From assembly GCA_016285885.1 (NCBI GenBank), contig JAEERP010000010.1:49575-113574 (forward strand): a stretch of DNA of 64,000 nucleotides. The letters run 5' to 3'. Below the pieces are notes generated by a model. It saw only the letters and a list, made by a program, of their open reading frames with translations. It did no database searches and was not told where the DNA came from. Positions within the stretch are counted from its first letter, which is position 1. The number at the start of each line of letters is the position of its first letter. This DNA is from Paludibacteraceae bacterium (GTDB lineage Bacteria > Bacteroidota > Bacteroidia > Bacteroidales > Paludibacteraceae). The position numbers and the translations under genes were made by a program. Below, one piece after another: positions 54,797 to 63,881 of this stretch.

Positions 54797-56122
54797 TCAT
54801 TGCTTCAACCGTTTTGCCTCCTTTAACTCCTTCTGTACAAGTTGCACACGCTCAGCCAGTTGTTCTTGGCTTGGCAAAGCATCCTTTATTTTGACGTTGT
54901 TGTACGTTGCCACACCCACAGGCGTATTGATGCCTTTGAACGACCATTGTACATCTATTTTTTCCATATCGGAACATACAAGCAAACCTATAGTCGGATT
55001 GTCTTCATCAGACTTCAACAACTCGTCAACGGCATTGACGTAATAATTTAGCTTCCCTGCAAATTCAGGCTCAAACGGCTTGGCTTTCAACTCGCAGACA
55101 ATATAACAACGCAGGCGTATATGATAGAATAGCAAGTCTATCTTACGAGAACGACCACCCACAATAAGTTCCTTCTGTCTGCCAAGAAAGGCAAACCCTG
55201 TTCCCATCTCCAACAAAAGGTCTGTCACATTCTTTGTGAGCGCTTGTTCCAACTCTGCCTCGTTATAGATCTCATGTTCAACTGTTGCAAAACCGAAGTT
55301 ATAGTTTTCTTTCAGAACCTCCTGAACAAGTTTACTTTGCAATGCCGGCATATGATCAGTGAAGTTGTTGACAATCTTGCCTTGATGTTCGTAAAGATTT
55401 GCCTTAATACAATTGATCAGTGCATTACGGCTTAACCCTTGTTCTATGGTCTTGTCCACGTAGAATAATGCTTCATCAATGGATTTACATTTAGTTATTA
55501 TCTCTACGTGATGTCTCCATGGAACGAGTGCAAATGGTTGTGGAAATGCCATGCCGATTTCTTCATCAGTTTTTGAAACCAGTCGCTGAGTTTCTCCAAC
55601 AGCTTGTTGGAGTTTTAGGCCACTTTGATTATCAGAAGATTGTATTTCCCCACCAACCTGGTGGAGTTTCTCTGAATACAAAACTCCACCAACTTGGTGG
55701 AGTTTTGCTGCATGTTGTTTTTCAAGCATTTGTAATTCTGCACCAGTTTGGTGCAGAATCGCATGTTCTGTTTGAGTATAGAACAGATACCACTTTTTCA
55801 TGTACCAAAGATTGGAAGTTGAGAATCCATCCGCATCAGGGAACTCACGCTTCAAGTCCAAACTTACCTGTTCAACCACCCCTGCTCCCCAACGTTCTTC
55901 TGCTTTCTTCTGTACCAAGTCACGCCCTAGCTGCCAGTTGAACAACAGTTTCTCACTATTCACTTTTAGGGCGGCTTTCACTTGCGCCGAACGATAGCGA
56001 TGCTTGATATCCGCTATCCAATGGACATACTCCTCGTCCAGGTGAATGTCGTGCGATTTGACGAACATCGGTTCTTTGTCACCTCGCATCTCTTTTGAAA
56101 TTTTCTTTGTCATCTTGATCAT
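54797..56122 (-). CDS. DUF1016/YhcG-type PD-(D/E)XK nuclease family protein
   Basis: A 441-residue protein. N-terminal DUF1016 domain (YVHWIADIKHRYRSAQVKAALKVNSEKLLFNWQLGRDLV, ADGFSTSNLWYMKKWYLFY), then a Gln-rich insert of repeated LHQVGG/LQQAVGE phrases (about 115-185), then LVPWRHHVEIITKCKSIDEALFYVDKTIEQGLSRNAL, and a C-terminal PD-(D/E)XK domain (IVGGRSRKIDLLFYHIRLRCYIVCELKAKPFEPEFAGKLNYYVN, with D, E-L-K). Ordinary family members have a shorter insert. The insert DNA is made of four palindromes. It follows a small unknown gene by 12 bases. Proposed roles for YhcG-like proteins include DNA processing and defence. Confidence 0.85.
   Translation of the reverse strand: MIKMTKKISKEMRGDKEPMFVKSHDIHLDEEYVHWIADIKHRYRSAQVKAALKVNSEKLLFNWQLGRDLVQKKAEERWGAGVVEQVSLDLKREFPDADGFSTSNLWYMKKWYLFYTQTEHAILHQTGAELQMLEKQHAAKLHQVGGVLYSEKLHQVGGEIQSSDNQSGLKLQQAVGETQRLVSKTDEEIGMAFPQPFALVPWRHHVEIITKCKSIDEALFYVDKTIEQGLSRNALINCIKANLYEHQGKIVNNFTDHMPALQSKLVQEVLKENYNFGFATVEHEIYNEAELEQALTKNVTDLLLEMGTGFAFLGRQKELIVGGRSRKIDLLFYHIRLRCYIVCELKAKPFEPEFAGKLNYYVNAVDELLKSDEDNPTIGLLVCSDMEKIDVQWSFKGINTPVGVATYNNVKIKDALPSQEQLAERVQLVQKELKEAKRLKQ
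55594..55759. repeat. Four coding palindromes in the DUF1016 gene
   Basis: 55594-55612 (CTCCAACA stem, 8 bp), 55650-55664 (CCACCA stem, 6 bp), 55681-55705 (AAACTCCACCAA, one C, perfect 12-1-12) and 55735-55759 (ATTCTGCACCA stem, 11 bp). All have centres of one to three bases, and each codes a variant of LHQVGG or LQQAVGE. Confidence 0.85.
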
Positions 56123-56134
56123 TTACAGGTTGAT

Positions 56135-56455
56135 TCAAATCGCTCCTTTCACGTCTGTCAACTGTTTTACATCCGCATTGTATTGACGCATCAATCTCTT
56201 CGCTTCTTTGAGAAGTCTTCTGGAAATTGGTTCAAAATCGCTGAACTTGCCATCGCAAGCAACCATTGGGAATCGCCGCTGGGTATGGATGCCTTTCCCA
56301 TCAAGCATGTACCATGAGACGATGCAAAAATCCATATCTCCTCTGTTCTCTTCCACCTCGTTTATCTCCATGAACACAAGAGAATGTGAATCTATTTTAA
56401 CAAAGGCGTCGCCTTTTCTGAAACGCTGTATGGGTTTTGATACTAACTTATCCAT
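56135..56455 (-). CDS. Small hypothetical protein
   Basis: A 106-residue soluble protein (RFRKGDAFVKIDSHSLVFMEI, DMDFCIVSWYMLDGKGIHTQRRFPMVAC) with a basic helical C-terminus (RRLLKEAKRLMRQYN). I recognise no family. It lies 14 bases after the AlbA_2 gene and 12 bases before the DUF1016 gene, and so is the middle gene of a likely three-gene operon, which supports it being real. Confidence 0.55.
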   Translation of the reverse strand: MDKLVSKPIQRFRKGDAFVKIDSHSLVFMEINEVEENRGDMDFCIVSWYMLDGKGIHTQRRFPMVACDGKFSDFEPISRRLLKEAKRLMRQYNADVKQLTDVKGAI

Positions 56456-56469
56456 AATGATTGTTGCTG

Positions 56470-57912
56470 TTAAGCATTATCTTGTGTACTCTTCTTCCCA
56501 TCTTTGTTAACCACCTCCCAATGCCCACTATAACCACTTCCCACATAATGAATGTGAGGCATTTTAGCTATATGACGTTTGATGGTCATTGGAGTTACCC
56601 CAAATTGTCTTGCCAGATCTTCTGTGGTAACATTGGGATTATCTTTGATCGCCAGCTCAATTTCCCTATCAAGATTGGCCTCTTGAGTAACACCTTGAGT
56701 AACACCTTGAGTAACACCTTGAGTAACACTCTTGGTTGGTCTCATAAATGTTACTACGACAAATCCACCATTGACAGTCCATGTCGGAGCAGGAACACCT
56801 CTCTTTTGGCAAGCCTCCATGATGCGTTTCACACCCGAACCCCAATTCTCAATATAGGTTGTACTATACAGCACATTAGCGATAAGAGGATTGTATGGGT
56901 ACGAGATATGAGGCTGGAGAATATTTTCCGGTGTGATTTGAGGAGGCAAAATGCCGGGATTCTCAATTTCGATGCGGTCATCGTAGATGGCGATACCTAT
57001 AGTCAGATTATATCGCTCGTACTGACGATGGCATAGTGCATTAATAACCACTTCACGTAAAGCTTCTGCAGGTATTTCCAGGTATTCATCACGAACCAAT
57101 CCGACTATCTTCCCATGCATATTCAAGTGTTTGCGGAAGAAGTTCATAGCCTCATTGAGTAACACGAAGATATTGCCCTCCACTCGTTGATTGTCCATAA
57201 ACTCATTCTTGTCTGTCCCTTGGAAACGGGCTAGACGCATCGTGAACTGCGTGTACATTCCCGTATCTTTCGTGAAGAGTGCTGTTGCTGCGTTCAGAGG
57301 TCTGTTGTCTGAAGTCAACTTCCATTTCCCCAACACATCCTCAATGGATTCGGTTAGAGCAAGATCCGACAACCTTCCCCTCTCAATGCCAAGACGTAAA
57401 ACGCCACGAATTAATTTTTCATCCAGTGAATTGATGTCAGCAAACTCCGATGGCTGTCTTTCCCAAGCAAACAAGTCTTGCTTACTCCTACGTAACCGTT
57501 CTTCATACATGTCACGTGGCATCTCTTTCGTTGTACTCTCCACTTTATGGTATGGACAGCCATGATAAGTATATGGCACCATTCCCCATGCCCATCCTTC
57601 AAAGTGCATTGCAATCACCTTGTGGTTTGGTCTTTCGGGGACGTCAATATACTCAACCCGCACATCAACTTGAGGTTCCATATAGCTTAGAGCCTGTGCG
57701 ATCTCCCTTTGAGTGTTGTCTGTGACTTGTTGCCCCAGAATCTTCAGTGATGTTGGAGCTATGCCAAAAAGGAGCCAGCCCCCTTCTGTATTCAAGAAAG
57801 CACAAGCTGTATGCATGCCATCCTTTAGTTCACCTGTGGTCTTCTTTAGTTCCAGTTGACGATGTTCATTACTTCCTATCAGTATCTTTAGTTCATCTAT
57901 TGTAAGTGCCAC
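56470..57912 (-). CDS. AlbA_2 (divergent AAA_4) domain regulator, RecG-related type
   Basis: A 480-residue protein. N-terminal AlbA_2/Schlafen-like domain (EHRQLELKKTTGELKDGMHTACAFLNTEGGWLLFGI), a middle region, an HATPase-like C-terminal domain (PAEALREVVINALCHRQYERYNLTIGIAIYDDRIEIENPG, NPLIANVLYSTTYIENWGSGVKRIMEACQKRGV), four Gly-Val-Thr-Gln repeats, and a winged helix (ITTEDLARQFGVTPMTIKRHIAKM-like). Length is standard. This family is annotated as putative transcriptional regulator or ATP-dependent DNA helicase-related; function unproven. First gene of the unit with the small unknown and DUF1016. Its 3' end was duplicated as the relic at 54705-54780. Confidence 0.85.
   Translation of the reverse strand: MALTIDELKILIGSNEHRQLELKKTTGELKDGMHTACAFLNTEGGWLLFGIAPTSLKILGQQVTDNTQREIAQALSYMEPQVDVRVEYIDVPERPNHKVIAMHFEGWAWGMVPYTYHGCPYHKVESTTKEMPRDMYEERLRRSKQDLFAWERQPSEFADINSLDEKLIRGVLRLGIERGRLSDLALTESIEDVLGKWKLTSDNRPLNAATALFTKDTGMYTQFTMRLARFQGTDKNEFMDNQRVEGNIFVLLNEAMNFFRKHLNMHGKIVGLVRDEYLEIPAEALREVVINALCHRQYERYNLTIGIAIYDDRIEIENPGILPPQITPENILQPHISYPYNPLIANVLYSTTYIENWGSGVKRIMEACQKRGVPAPTWTVNGGFVVVTFMRPTKSVTQGVTQGVTQGVTQEANLDREIELAIKDNPNVTTEDLARQFGVTPMTIKRHIAKMPHIHYVGSGYSGHWEVVNKDGKKSTQDNA
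56683..56730 (-). repeat. 12-bp coding tandem repeat (Gly-Val-Thr-Gln)
   Basis: Four TTGAGTAACACC units (plus strand), the last with CACT, linking the ATPase-like domain to the winged helix. Slippage keeps the frame. Confidence 0.9.
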
Positions 57913-58011
57913 GTGTTGTGAGTTATTATTTATTGGTAAAAAACTTTGTTAACTCTTGCATTGTAGTAAAAAGAAGTAGTTGTCGGATTCATATAGTTCT
58001 CCCATCAGAAG

Positions 58012-58038
58012 CAGATACCGAGATTTTCTCGGCATCTG
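58012..58038 (-). terminator. Hairpin after the lipoprotein gene
   Basis: CAGATACCGAGA, TTT, TCTCGGCATCTG form a 12-bp stem with one G:U pair 20 bases after the stop codon. No T run follows, so termination is only likely. Confidence 0.5.
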
Positions 58039-58057
58039 ACTCCCTCATGCCTGTCGT

Positions 58058-58978
58058 TTATCGCATTATTTGCGTATAGAATTCTCCTGCTCTTATGGTC
58101 TTTTCGTCCAATTGTTTGCGAAAAAGGGAATCCGCGAATTCCTCTTTGCTCATGATGTCGATGTTCGTGATTTCAAGCAATCTTCTGTTATCCAAGATAT
58201 TATCTTTTTCGACATGCAAATCAAAGTGACTTGATCCGGATTCTAGCAGGTCCCAGTTATCTTTGGATGTGTATAGTATATCGTCTCTCGTTTCCACCCA
58301 TAAGACATTGAATGCATAATCGTACTCGCCACTGACGAAATCCAACGTGTCTTTGTCGTCGACGGGATTTTGTATAAACAAAATATATGGATCCACCTTG
58401 ACACAAAAATAGTTGAAACTTATATTTGGATTGGCGGAACCGTCTTTTGTCACTTTACTTACAATTCCTCCCAATTTTCTTATTTCATTGTCATAAACAA
58501 CCGCATCGGGTGATATTTTTTTACATATCCAGGGATATGGGTAGATATTTGGATATTCCTTTTCTTCCAGCGTGTAGTTCACCTTAGCGTATTTGTTGAA
58601 CGAGGTGTCCCTTTTTATGCTTTCGCGGATGTCGTTGATCTTCTTCCATGCGGAATCGCAAAGGTGGCTGGTGTACTGATCGTATTTTTTGCGGATTTCC
58701 TCAATCGTCTCCTCGTCCGTTACCCTCTCACGAAATTCAACAATATCACGGTAGGTCACATCCGCGTATTTTAAGTATAGTTCCTTGCCGAGTTGTCTCA
58801 CAAATGATTCTTCTGACCCAATATATGCAAGAGCATTTTCTATATTCAGGTCGCTATGATCCTTGCATATTTTGACCATCTCTTTATTGCTGAGCGGTTC
58901 GGTAATGGACTTGTCAATGGCTGATTTACATGATGTTAATGCACAAATGAAACCTAATAAGATGTACGTCTTTTTCAT
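58058..58978 (-). CDS. Hypothetical lipoprotein
   Basis: A 306-residue protein with a lipoprotein signal peptide (MKKTYILLGFICALTSC, lipobox ALTSC). The mature part is rich in charged helical sequence to about residue 120 (YADVTYRDIVEFRERVTDEETIEEIRKKYDQY), then beta-rich. I recognise no family. Expected at the cell envelope. A CAAAGGTA (minus-strand TACCTTTG) at 59081-59088 is a candidate -7 element. 58979-59349 is otherwise AT-rich with no gene seen. Confidence 0.7.
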   Translation of the reverse strand: MKKTYILLGFICALTSCKSAIDKSITEPLSNKEMVKICKDHSDLNIENALAYIGSEESFVRQLGKELYLKYADVTYRDIVEFRERVTDEETIEEIRKKYDQYTSHLCDSAWKKINDIRESIKRDTSFNKYAKVNYTLEEKEYPNIYPYPWICKKISPDAVVYDNEIRKLGGIVSKVTKDGSANPNISFNYFCVKVDPYILFIQNPVDDKDTLDFVSGEYDYAFNVLWVETRDDILYTSKDNWDLLESGSSHFDLHVEKDNILDNRRLLEITNIDIMSKEEFADSLFRKQLDEKTIRAGEFYTQIMR

Positions 58979-59349
58979 GATTCTGAATATTAAAACATAG
59001 GTTCTGAAAATTTATCTTCTCAACAGCCGCTAGAACCTAACTAAGCGGATGATGAAAAGCCGTTCAATGTGAATAGCCCTCAAAGGTAATAAAATGTAAA
59101 ATATACACTAATAAATATGCAAGATAAAATGAGTAATAAATACATTTATTATCCATTGTCAATGATATGATGTGTGTAGATGCAGGAAGAGAATCATTTC
59201 ATATATATCGTAATCATATCATTGTCCATGATTTTATGGTATAGTAAAATAAAAATGACAAGTTGCAGTGAAATATACATTTTATATATAAATTTGTAGT
59301 ATTGTTTGCTCTTATGGTGAAGTATATGAATAGCTAAATTATTATCGTT

Positions 59350-59796
59350 ATGAAAGAATTGTTTGGTCGAATTTTCCAAATGGGTTTAAAAATGGTACTT
59401 GGAATATTAGGATATTCTAGTTTCTCAGGGTGCGGCGCCATGTACGGTACGCCTACTGCGGATTTTGAGATGAGGGGTAAAGTGGTGAATGAGAGAGGTG
59501 AGTGTTTGTCTGAAGTTAAAATTAAAAGCTTAATAATAGAGCATGATTCTGTAGAACATGCGAGAACCTTGACCTTCACGGACGAAGAAGGAACTTATAG
59601 GGTGATGGAAGATTTATATGACCTCGGATGGAGTGACAATGGATACCCATTCAGCTTCGTTGGCGATACTACGTTGTATGAACCGTTTGATACTATTATC
59701 CCGGAGAATCGGCTACATTTCACGGATGATCATGGTTGGTACAAAGGGAAAACATCTATTACGGTGAACGTGACGCTGAAGGACAAGAAGAAATAG
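59350..59796 (+). CDS. Radical SAM-associated-type putative lipoprotein
   Basis: A 148-residue protein. A hydrophobic N-terminus runs to GYSSFSGCGAMYGTPTADFEMRGKVVNERGECLSEVKIK, which matches the lipoprotein family found next to radical SAM genes in Bacteroidales (Cys followed by YGTP-ADYE-like sequence and a carboxypeptidase-regulatory-like beta domain). No radical SAM gene is adjacent here. TAAATTTG at 59289-59296 with TTG at 59263-59265 (23-base spacer) is a weak promoter candidate. Confidence 0.65.
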   Translation: MKELFGRIFQMGLKMVLGILGYSSFSGCGAMYGTPTADFEMRGKVVNERGECLSEVKIKSLIIEHDSVEHARTLTFTDEEGTYRVMEDLYDLGWSDNGYPFSFVGDTTLYEPFDTIIPENRLHFTDDHGWYKGKTSITVNVTLKDKKK

Positions 59797-59834
59797 CCCA
59801 GGCGGTTTAAACTGCTTACATGCTAAAATCTCCA

Positions 59835-59863
59835 TTGATTCCCAGAAAAAATTTTTATCTTTG
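59835..59863 (+). promoter_or_regulatory. Promoter of the LRR-M60-LRR gene
   Basis: TTG at 59835-59837 and TATCTTTG at 59856-59863, 18 bases apart, about 90 bases before the ATG. Confidence 0.6.
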
Positions 59864-59952
59864 TTACATGCCTGAATGTGGTGTTTGATTGAATCAGTGT
59901 ATAACCGCATCTATTTACATAATAAAAAATAATCAGTCATAAAGTATAAGCC

Positions 59953-62900
59953 ATGAAACAGATTTATATCTCTAGAATATCAGCAGTATTGTTCGCTGTT
60001 GTTGTGAGTGGCGCTTCTCTATTCGCCAAGAGTGTGGTCCATGTGGAGGAGGCGGGTACACTCTCTTCTCTTTTCGCTGCGGAGGATGGGGAGGTGCAGG
60101 TTACGGGTTCCATCAACGGAACGGACGTCAAGTACCTACGCCAACAGATTGAGGAGGGGGCGGTCACTTCGTTGGACCTCTCCGAAGTGCGGATCGTGAG
60201 CGGTGGAGAGGCCTACCACGAAGCGTTCCGAACGGAGGACGATGTCTTCGGTGAGGCCATGTTCACGGAATGTACGAACCTGAAATATGTCGTGCTGCCT
60301 AAGTCGGTCTCCTCCATCTCGGCCAACGCCTTTTCGCATACTGGTCTGAAGAAGATAGAGATCCCTAATAACATACGTGAGCTGGACCTCGATGCGTTCG
60401 CCTATTGCAGATCATTGGACACAGTCGTCATAGGCAGTAAGGTGTTGAGCATCGGGAAGGGCGTCTTCTATGGCTCTTCCGTCAAGGTCGCCTATGTCAA
60501 GCCGATTGTTCCGCCGTCGATAGACTACTACCTCTTTTCGTCCCATCCGGACGTCATCGTCTATAATGAATCGTTGGGGGATTACGAGGATTCCTACTGG
60601 ACGGACTTCGCCACCATCAAGGGTGGCTTGGACGAGTTGTATGCGCAGGAGGCGGATCCTGCGACCGAGCTTCGTCAGCTGCTCCCCACCTTCTTCATGG
60701 ATGATGCCTGCACGGAGTTGAAGGCGGAGTACAAGGCGATGAGCGACTCGGAGCTGGCCCAGGCGATGGGTGAGGAGAGTATCCTGGATGATATCGTCGC
60801 CATTGCCCTGAAAATAAAAAACGAGGAGTGGGCGGCCTACGAGAAGGATTTCAGGATCCATGCATACCCTGCCTACAGCGACGCTAACTATTGGAACACG
60901 CTTCTCATGAGCACCGGCGGGTCGTATATGGGAAATCCGACGGGTATCTATTCGAGGGATAACGCTCCGATCTATGTCTTCGTGGATCAGGATGTTCCGA
61001 ACGACGCCACCCTCTTTTTCACGGGATGTGTCGGCAACGACCTCATCTCGAACGCCAAGTCAGGCACGAAGCTCCACAAGGGTTTGAATATCATTGACGG
61101 GTACAAAGATGCCCTCTACTATATCGTCTATACCGCCGACACCCGTTCGATGACGAAGAAACTGAGCGAGTGGCCGGCCATCAAGATCCACGTCGAGGGA
61201 GGTGTGGTGAACGGTTACTACGACCTGGCCCGCCATAGCGACGCGGCTTATGCGGAGTTGTTGGAGAATGCCACGCATGAACTCTTTACCGTCAAGGGGG
61301 CGGAGACGCTCCTCAACTTCAAGACCTCCACCTACCGGGAGCTCTTTCCTTCCTCCATCGACCATAGCCTTGTCTGGTTTGATAGTCTCACCGTGTGGGA
61401 GAAGGAGCTGATGGGCATCTGCGAATCGGTGGTCAACGGCCAGCGAGCCAATGCTCCTTATAACCTGACCGGCGGAGAGGCCTACTTCCCGATCTATTAC
61501 AACAACCCGAACTTCGCCATCGAGGGGAAGGCCTCGGACGACGGGTATGCGAACTCCTCCCCTTATCGTACCTCATATAACTCAACGGATTGTATCTCCA
61601 ATACGTTCGATGTGACACGGGAGGATCAGGATGACTGGTGCGCGGCGCACGAATGTGGGCATAACAACCAGGGAGCCATCAACCTAGAGGGGTGTACGGA
61701 GGTTTCGAACAATCTCTTCTCCAACGTCATCTGTTTCCTGGATGGACGCCTCACCTCCAAGGGATTGTCACTTTCCACCACGATGAACAGCTATGCGCAC
61801 CACACGCCATACTTCACAAGAAACATATCCAGCATGATGAGGATGTATTACCAGCTCTATTTGTATTACCATCAGGCGAGGAAGAACACCTCGTTCTACC
61901 CGACGCTCTTCCAGGAGTTGCGCAAGGACCCTCTGACACTTTGGACAGACACGGATAACAGTTCGTTGAAGTTTGTGCGTAAGGTCTGCGAGGTGGCGCA
62001 GGAGGACCTGACCGACTTCTTCACCGCATGGGGATTCTTTGAGCCTTGCGAACTGACCATCAACGATTATGGGGTGCATACCCTCTCCGTCTCGCAGGAG
62101 GACATAGACAAGACGTTGGCGGAAATCTCCAAATATCCGAAAAAGAATAGGGAGATACTTTTTGTGGAGGACCGCGCCGATTATCTCCTAACCACTGGTT
62201 TCCTGACGAATGCCGGTGAGAAGCGGCTCGGTTCGGAGACGGTCGGTCTCTATGCCAACCTCGGTCAATTCACCGATTACCTTTCCGACTCCATAACGGC
62301 CTCGTCGTATACCTACATGCAGGCGGACTCCTTCTATGCCATGTCCGGCGAGGGAGGCATAGGCTTCTGGGTGCAGGACGACGAAGGGAAGATGCTTTAT
62401 GCCGCCAATACGCTGAGCTTCTGCATCCCTTCCTGCGTCGGGAAGAACTTCACCATCTATTCAGTCGATGCGGATGGCACGATGCACGAGGTCACCAAGC
62501 GGGCAGGCGGATTGGAGGTGGTTCATTTGGACGAGCCAGGCACCTTGTCCGATTCCCTCTCCGAACAAGCCATAAAGGCGGTGATCAGCGGACCGATCAA
62601 TGGTACGGACATCCAATATCTACGCAAGCTGATCAACGAAGGGACATTGCAATCCGTTGATCTCTCCGGTGCCACCATTGTGAGTGGGGGAGAGGCCTAT
62701 TACGAGACGTTCGAAACCACTTCTGGCGAGGTGGGGGAAGACTTCTTTTATGAGAGTCCAAGGCTTGTGAGCCTGATCCTTCCGGAGTCAGTCACCCGTA
62801 TAGGCCGACAAGCGTTTGCCCATTCAGGGTTGCAGGGTGTGATGATTCCGGACAGTGTCACGAACGTGCAATTCGATGCGTTCGCCTATTGTGACCAGTT

Positions 62901-63282
62901 GTCAAAGGTGGTGATCGGTTCGGGGGTAAAGAGAATAGAGCAAGGAGCGTTCTATTCTTCGGAGGTGAAGGATGTCTATGTGAAGCCGACGACGCCACCA
63001 TCCGTTTCCCTCTACCTCTTCTCATCCGAGCCTATCATTCATGTCCCTGCCAGTGCGTTGGAGGAGTATAAGGCTTCCGCCTGGGCTGAGTTCGGAACGA
63101 TCGTGGGAGACCTGGAGGATTATGACTTAGGCGAATGGACGAGCCTGCAGTGGCCAATCACGGTTGCGCCGGAGAATCCAGGCGATGATTCTCTATACGA
63201 TTTATTCGGCCGGAGCGTGCGGGAGGAGAGGCCATCCACGATATATGTTAAGAATGGCAAGAAGCGGATTTGGGTGAAATGA
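59953..63282 (+). CDS. Secreted M60-like metalloprotease flanked by two BspA-type LRR blocks
   Basis: A 1109-residue exported protein. Signal peptide 1 to about 25; LRR_5/BspA block 1 (about 30-225: NLKYVVLPKSVSSISANAFSHTGLKKIEIPNNI, SLDTVVIGSKVLSIGKGVFY); a linker of helical repeats; an M60/enhancin-like catalytic region (about 295-690) with zinc motif HECGH at 566-570 and downstream EGCTEVSNN; a beta-sandwich; LRR block 2 (about 850-1060), paralogous to block 1 including INGTDIQYLRKLI and YVKPTTPPSVSLYLFSS; and a short T9SS-like tail (YDLFGRSV to KRIWVK). M60 enzymes cleave O-glycoproteins such as mucins, so host-glycoprotein or surface attack is plausible. It is preceded by its own promoter. 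Confidence 0.85.
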   Translation: MKQIYISRISAVLFAVVVSGASLFAKSVVHVEEAGTLSSLFAAEDGEVQVTGSINGTDVKYLRQQIEEGAVTSLDLSEVRIVSGGEAYHEAFRTEDDVFGEAMFTECTNLKYVVLPKSVSSISANAFSHTGLKKIEIPNNIRELDLDAFAYCRSLDTVVIGSKVLSIGKGVFYGSSVKVAYVKPIVPPSIDYYLFSSHPDVIVYNESLGDYEDSYWTDFATIKGGLDELYAQEADPATELRQLLPTFFMDDACTELKAEYKAMSDSELAQAMGEESILDDIVAIALKIKNEEWAAYEKDFRIHAYPAYSDANYWNTLLMSTGGSYMGNPTGIYSRDNAPIYVFVDQDVPNDATLFFTGCVGNDLISNAKSGTKLHKGLNIIDGYKDALYYIVYTADTRSMTKKLSEWPAIKIHVEGGVVNGYYDLARHSDAAYAELLENATHELFTVKGAETLLNFKTSTYRELFPSSIDHSLVWFDSLTVWEKELMGICESVVNGQRANAPYNLTGGEAYFPIYYNNPNFAIEGKASDDGYANSSPYRTSYNSTDCISNTFDVTREDQDDWCAAHECGHNNQGAINLEGCTEVSNNLFSNVICFLDGRLTSKGLSLSTTMNSYAHHTPYFTRNISSMMRMYYQLYLYYHQARKNTSFYPTLFQELRKDPLTLWTDTDNSSLKFVRKVCEVAQEDLTDFFTAWGFFEPCELTINDYGVHTLSVSQEDIDKTLAEISKYPKKNREILFVEDRADYLLTTGFLTNAGEKRLGSETVGLYANLGQFTDYLSDSITASSYTYMQADSFYAMSGEGGIGFWVQDDEGKMLYAANTLSFCIPSCVGKNFTIYSVDADGTMHEVTKRAGGLEVVHLDEPGTLSDSLSEQAIKAVISGPINGTDIQYLRKLINEGTLQSVDLSGATIVSGGEAYYETFETTSGEVGEDFFYESPRLVSLILPESVTRIGRQAFAHSGLQGVMIPDSVTNVQFDAFAYCDQLSKVVIGSGVKRIEQGAFYSSEVKDVYVKPTTPPSVSLYLFSSEPIIHVPASALEEYKASAWAEFGTIVGDLEDYDLGEWTSLQWPITVAPENPGDDSLYDLFGRSVREERPSTIYVKNGKKRIWVK

Positions 63283-63383
63283 TGCGAAGTCATAAGAAGA
63301 GTAAGGGATGTATCCCCTTCCGTCATTTTCAGTATATTTGCGGAAGATAAAGCTGAAGTTGGATTTATATAAAAAGATATTTT

Positions 63384-63689
63384 ATGGTAAAGCATGTTAT
63401 TTTGTGGACGTTGAAGGACACCTTCTCGGCGTCTGAGAAAGAGGAGATTAAAGCAGGCATTAAAGCAGGCTTGGAAGGATTAAAGGGGGTTGTCCCTGGT
63501 TTGATCGAGGTGAAGGTTAATACTAATGGCCTGCCCACTTCCAATGTGGATGTGATGTTGGATTCAACCTTGGAGAGCTTCGAGGCATTGAAGGCGTATG
63601 CGGTACACCCCGCCCACGTTAAGGTTGCGGACACGAAGGTTCGTCCATTCACAGCGGACAGAAAGTGTTTGGATTTTGAGGTGGATTGA
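63384..63689 (+). CDS. Dabb-family (stress-responsive alpha/beta barrel) protein
   Basis: A 101-residue cytoplasmic protein with the dimeric alpha/beta-barrel signature: MVKHVILWTLKD at the N-terminus, GLIEVKVNTNGL and VDVMLDSTLESFEALKAYAVHPAHVKVADTKVRPF. Length is normal. Function of the family is mostly unknown. TATATTTG at 63333-63340 is a candidate -7 element 44 bases upstream, without a clear -33 TTG. Confidence 0.85.
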   Translation: MVKHVILWTLKDTFSASEKEEIKAGIKAGLEGLKGVVPGLIEVKVNTNGLPTSNVDVMLDSTLESFEALKAYAVHPAHVKVADTKVRPFTADRKCLDFEVD

Positions 63690-63881
63690 CAGAGAAAAGC
63701 AAGAGAATATAGAAAAATTGTCCATTTTAGGGCGATGCCTGTGGGTGGTTTAGGTGCCAATCTGCAGGAGAATAGATAGGGAAGAGGCGGTTTGACCCAA
63801 AAGTTGACCGTCTCTTCAAAAATTTTTCCCGTTGATTCACAGCCATTTGTAAAAAAACACGAAAAAAAGATGCGAAAACAT
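63690..63881. other. Intergenic region before the rRNA-type promoter
   Basis: No gene supported; overlapping short frames on both strands look spurious. Includes A-rich stretches (GTAAAAAAACACGAAAAAAAG at about 63849-63869) just upstream of the promoter that could act as an UP element. Confidence 0.5.

Noticed and set aside
28816..57912. Integrated prophage or integrative element
   Set aside because: Antirepressor-like genes are present, but I see no integrase, structural phage gene, conjugation gene, tRNA or flanking attachment repeat.
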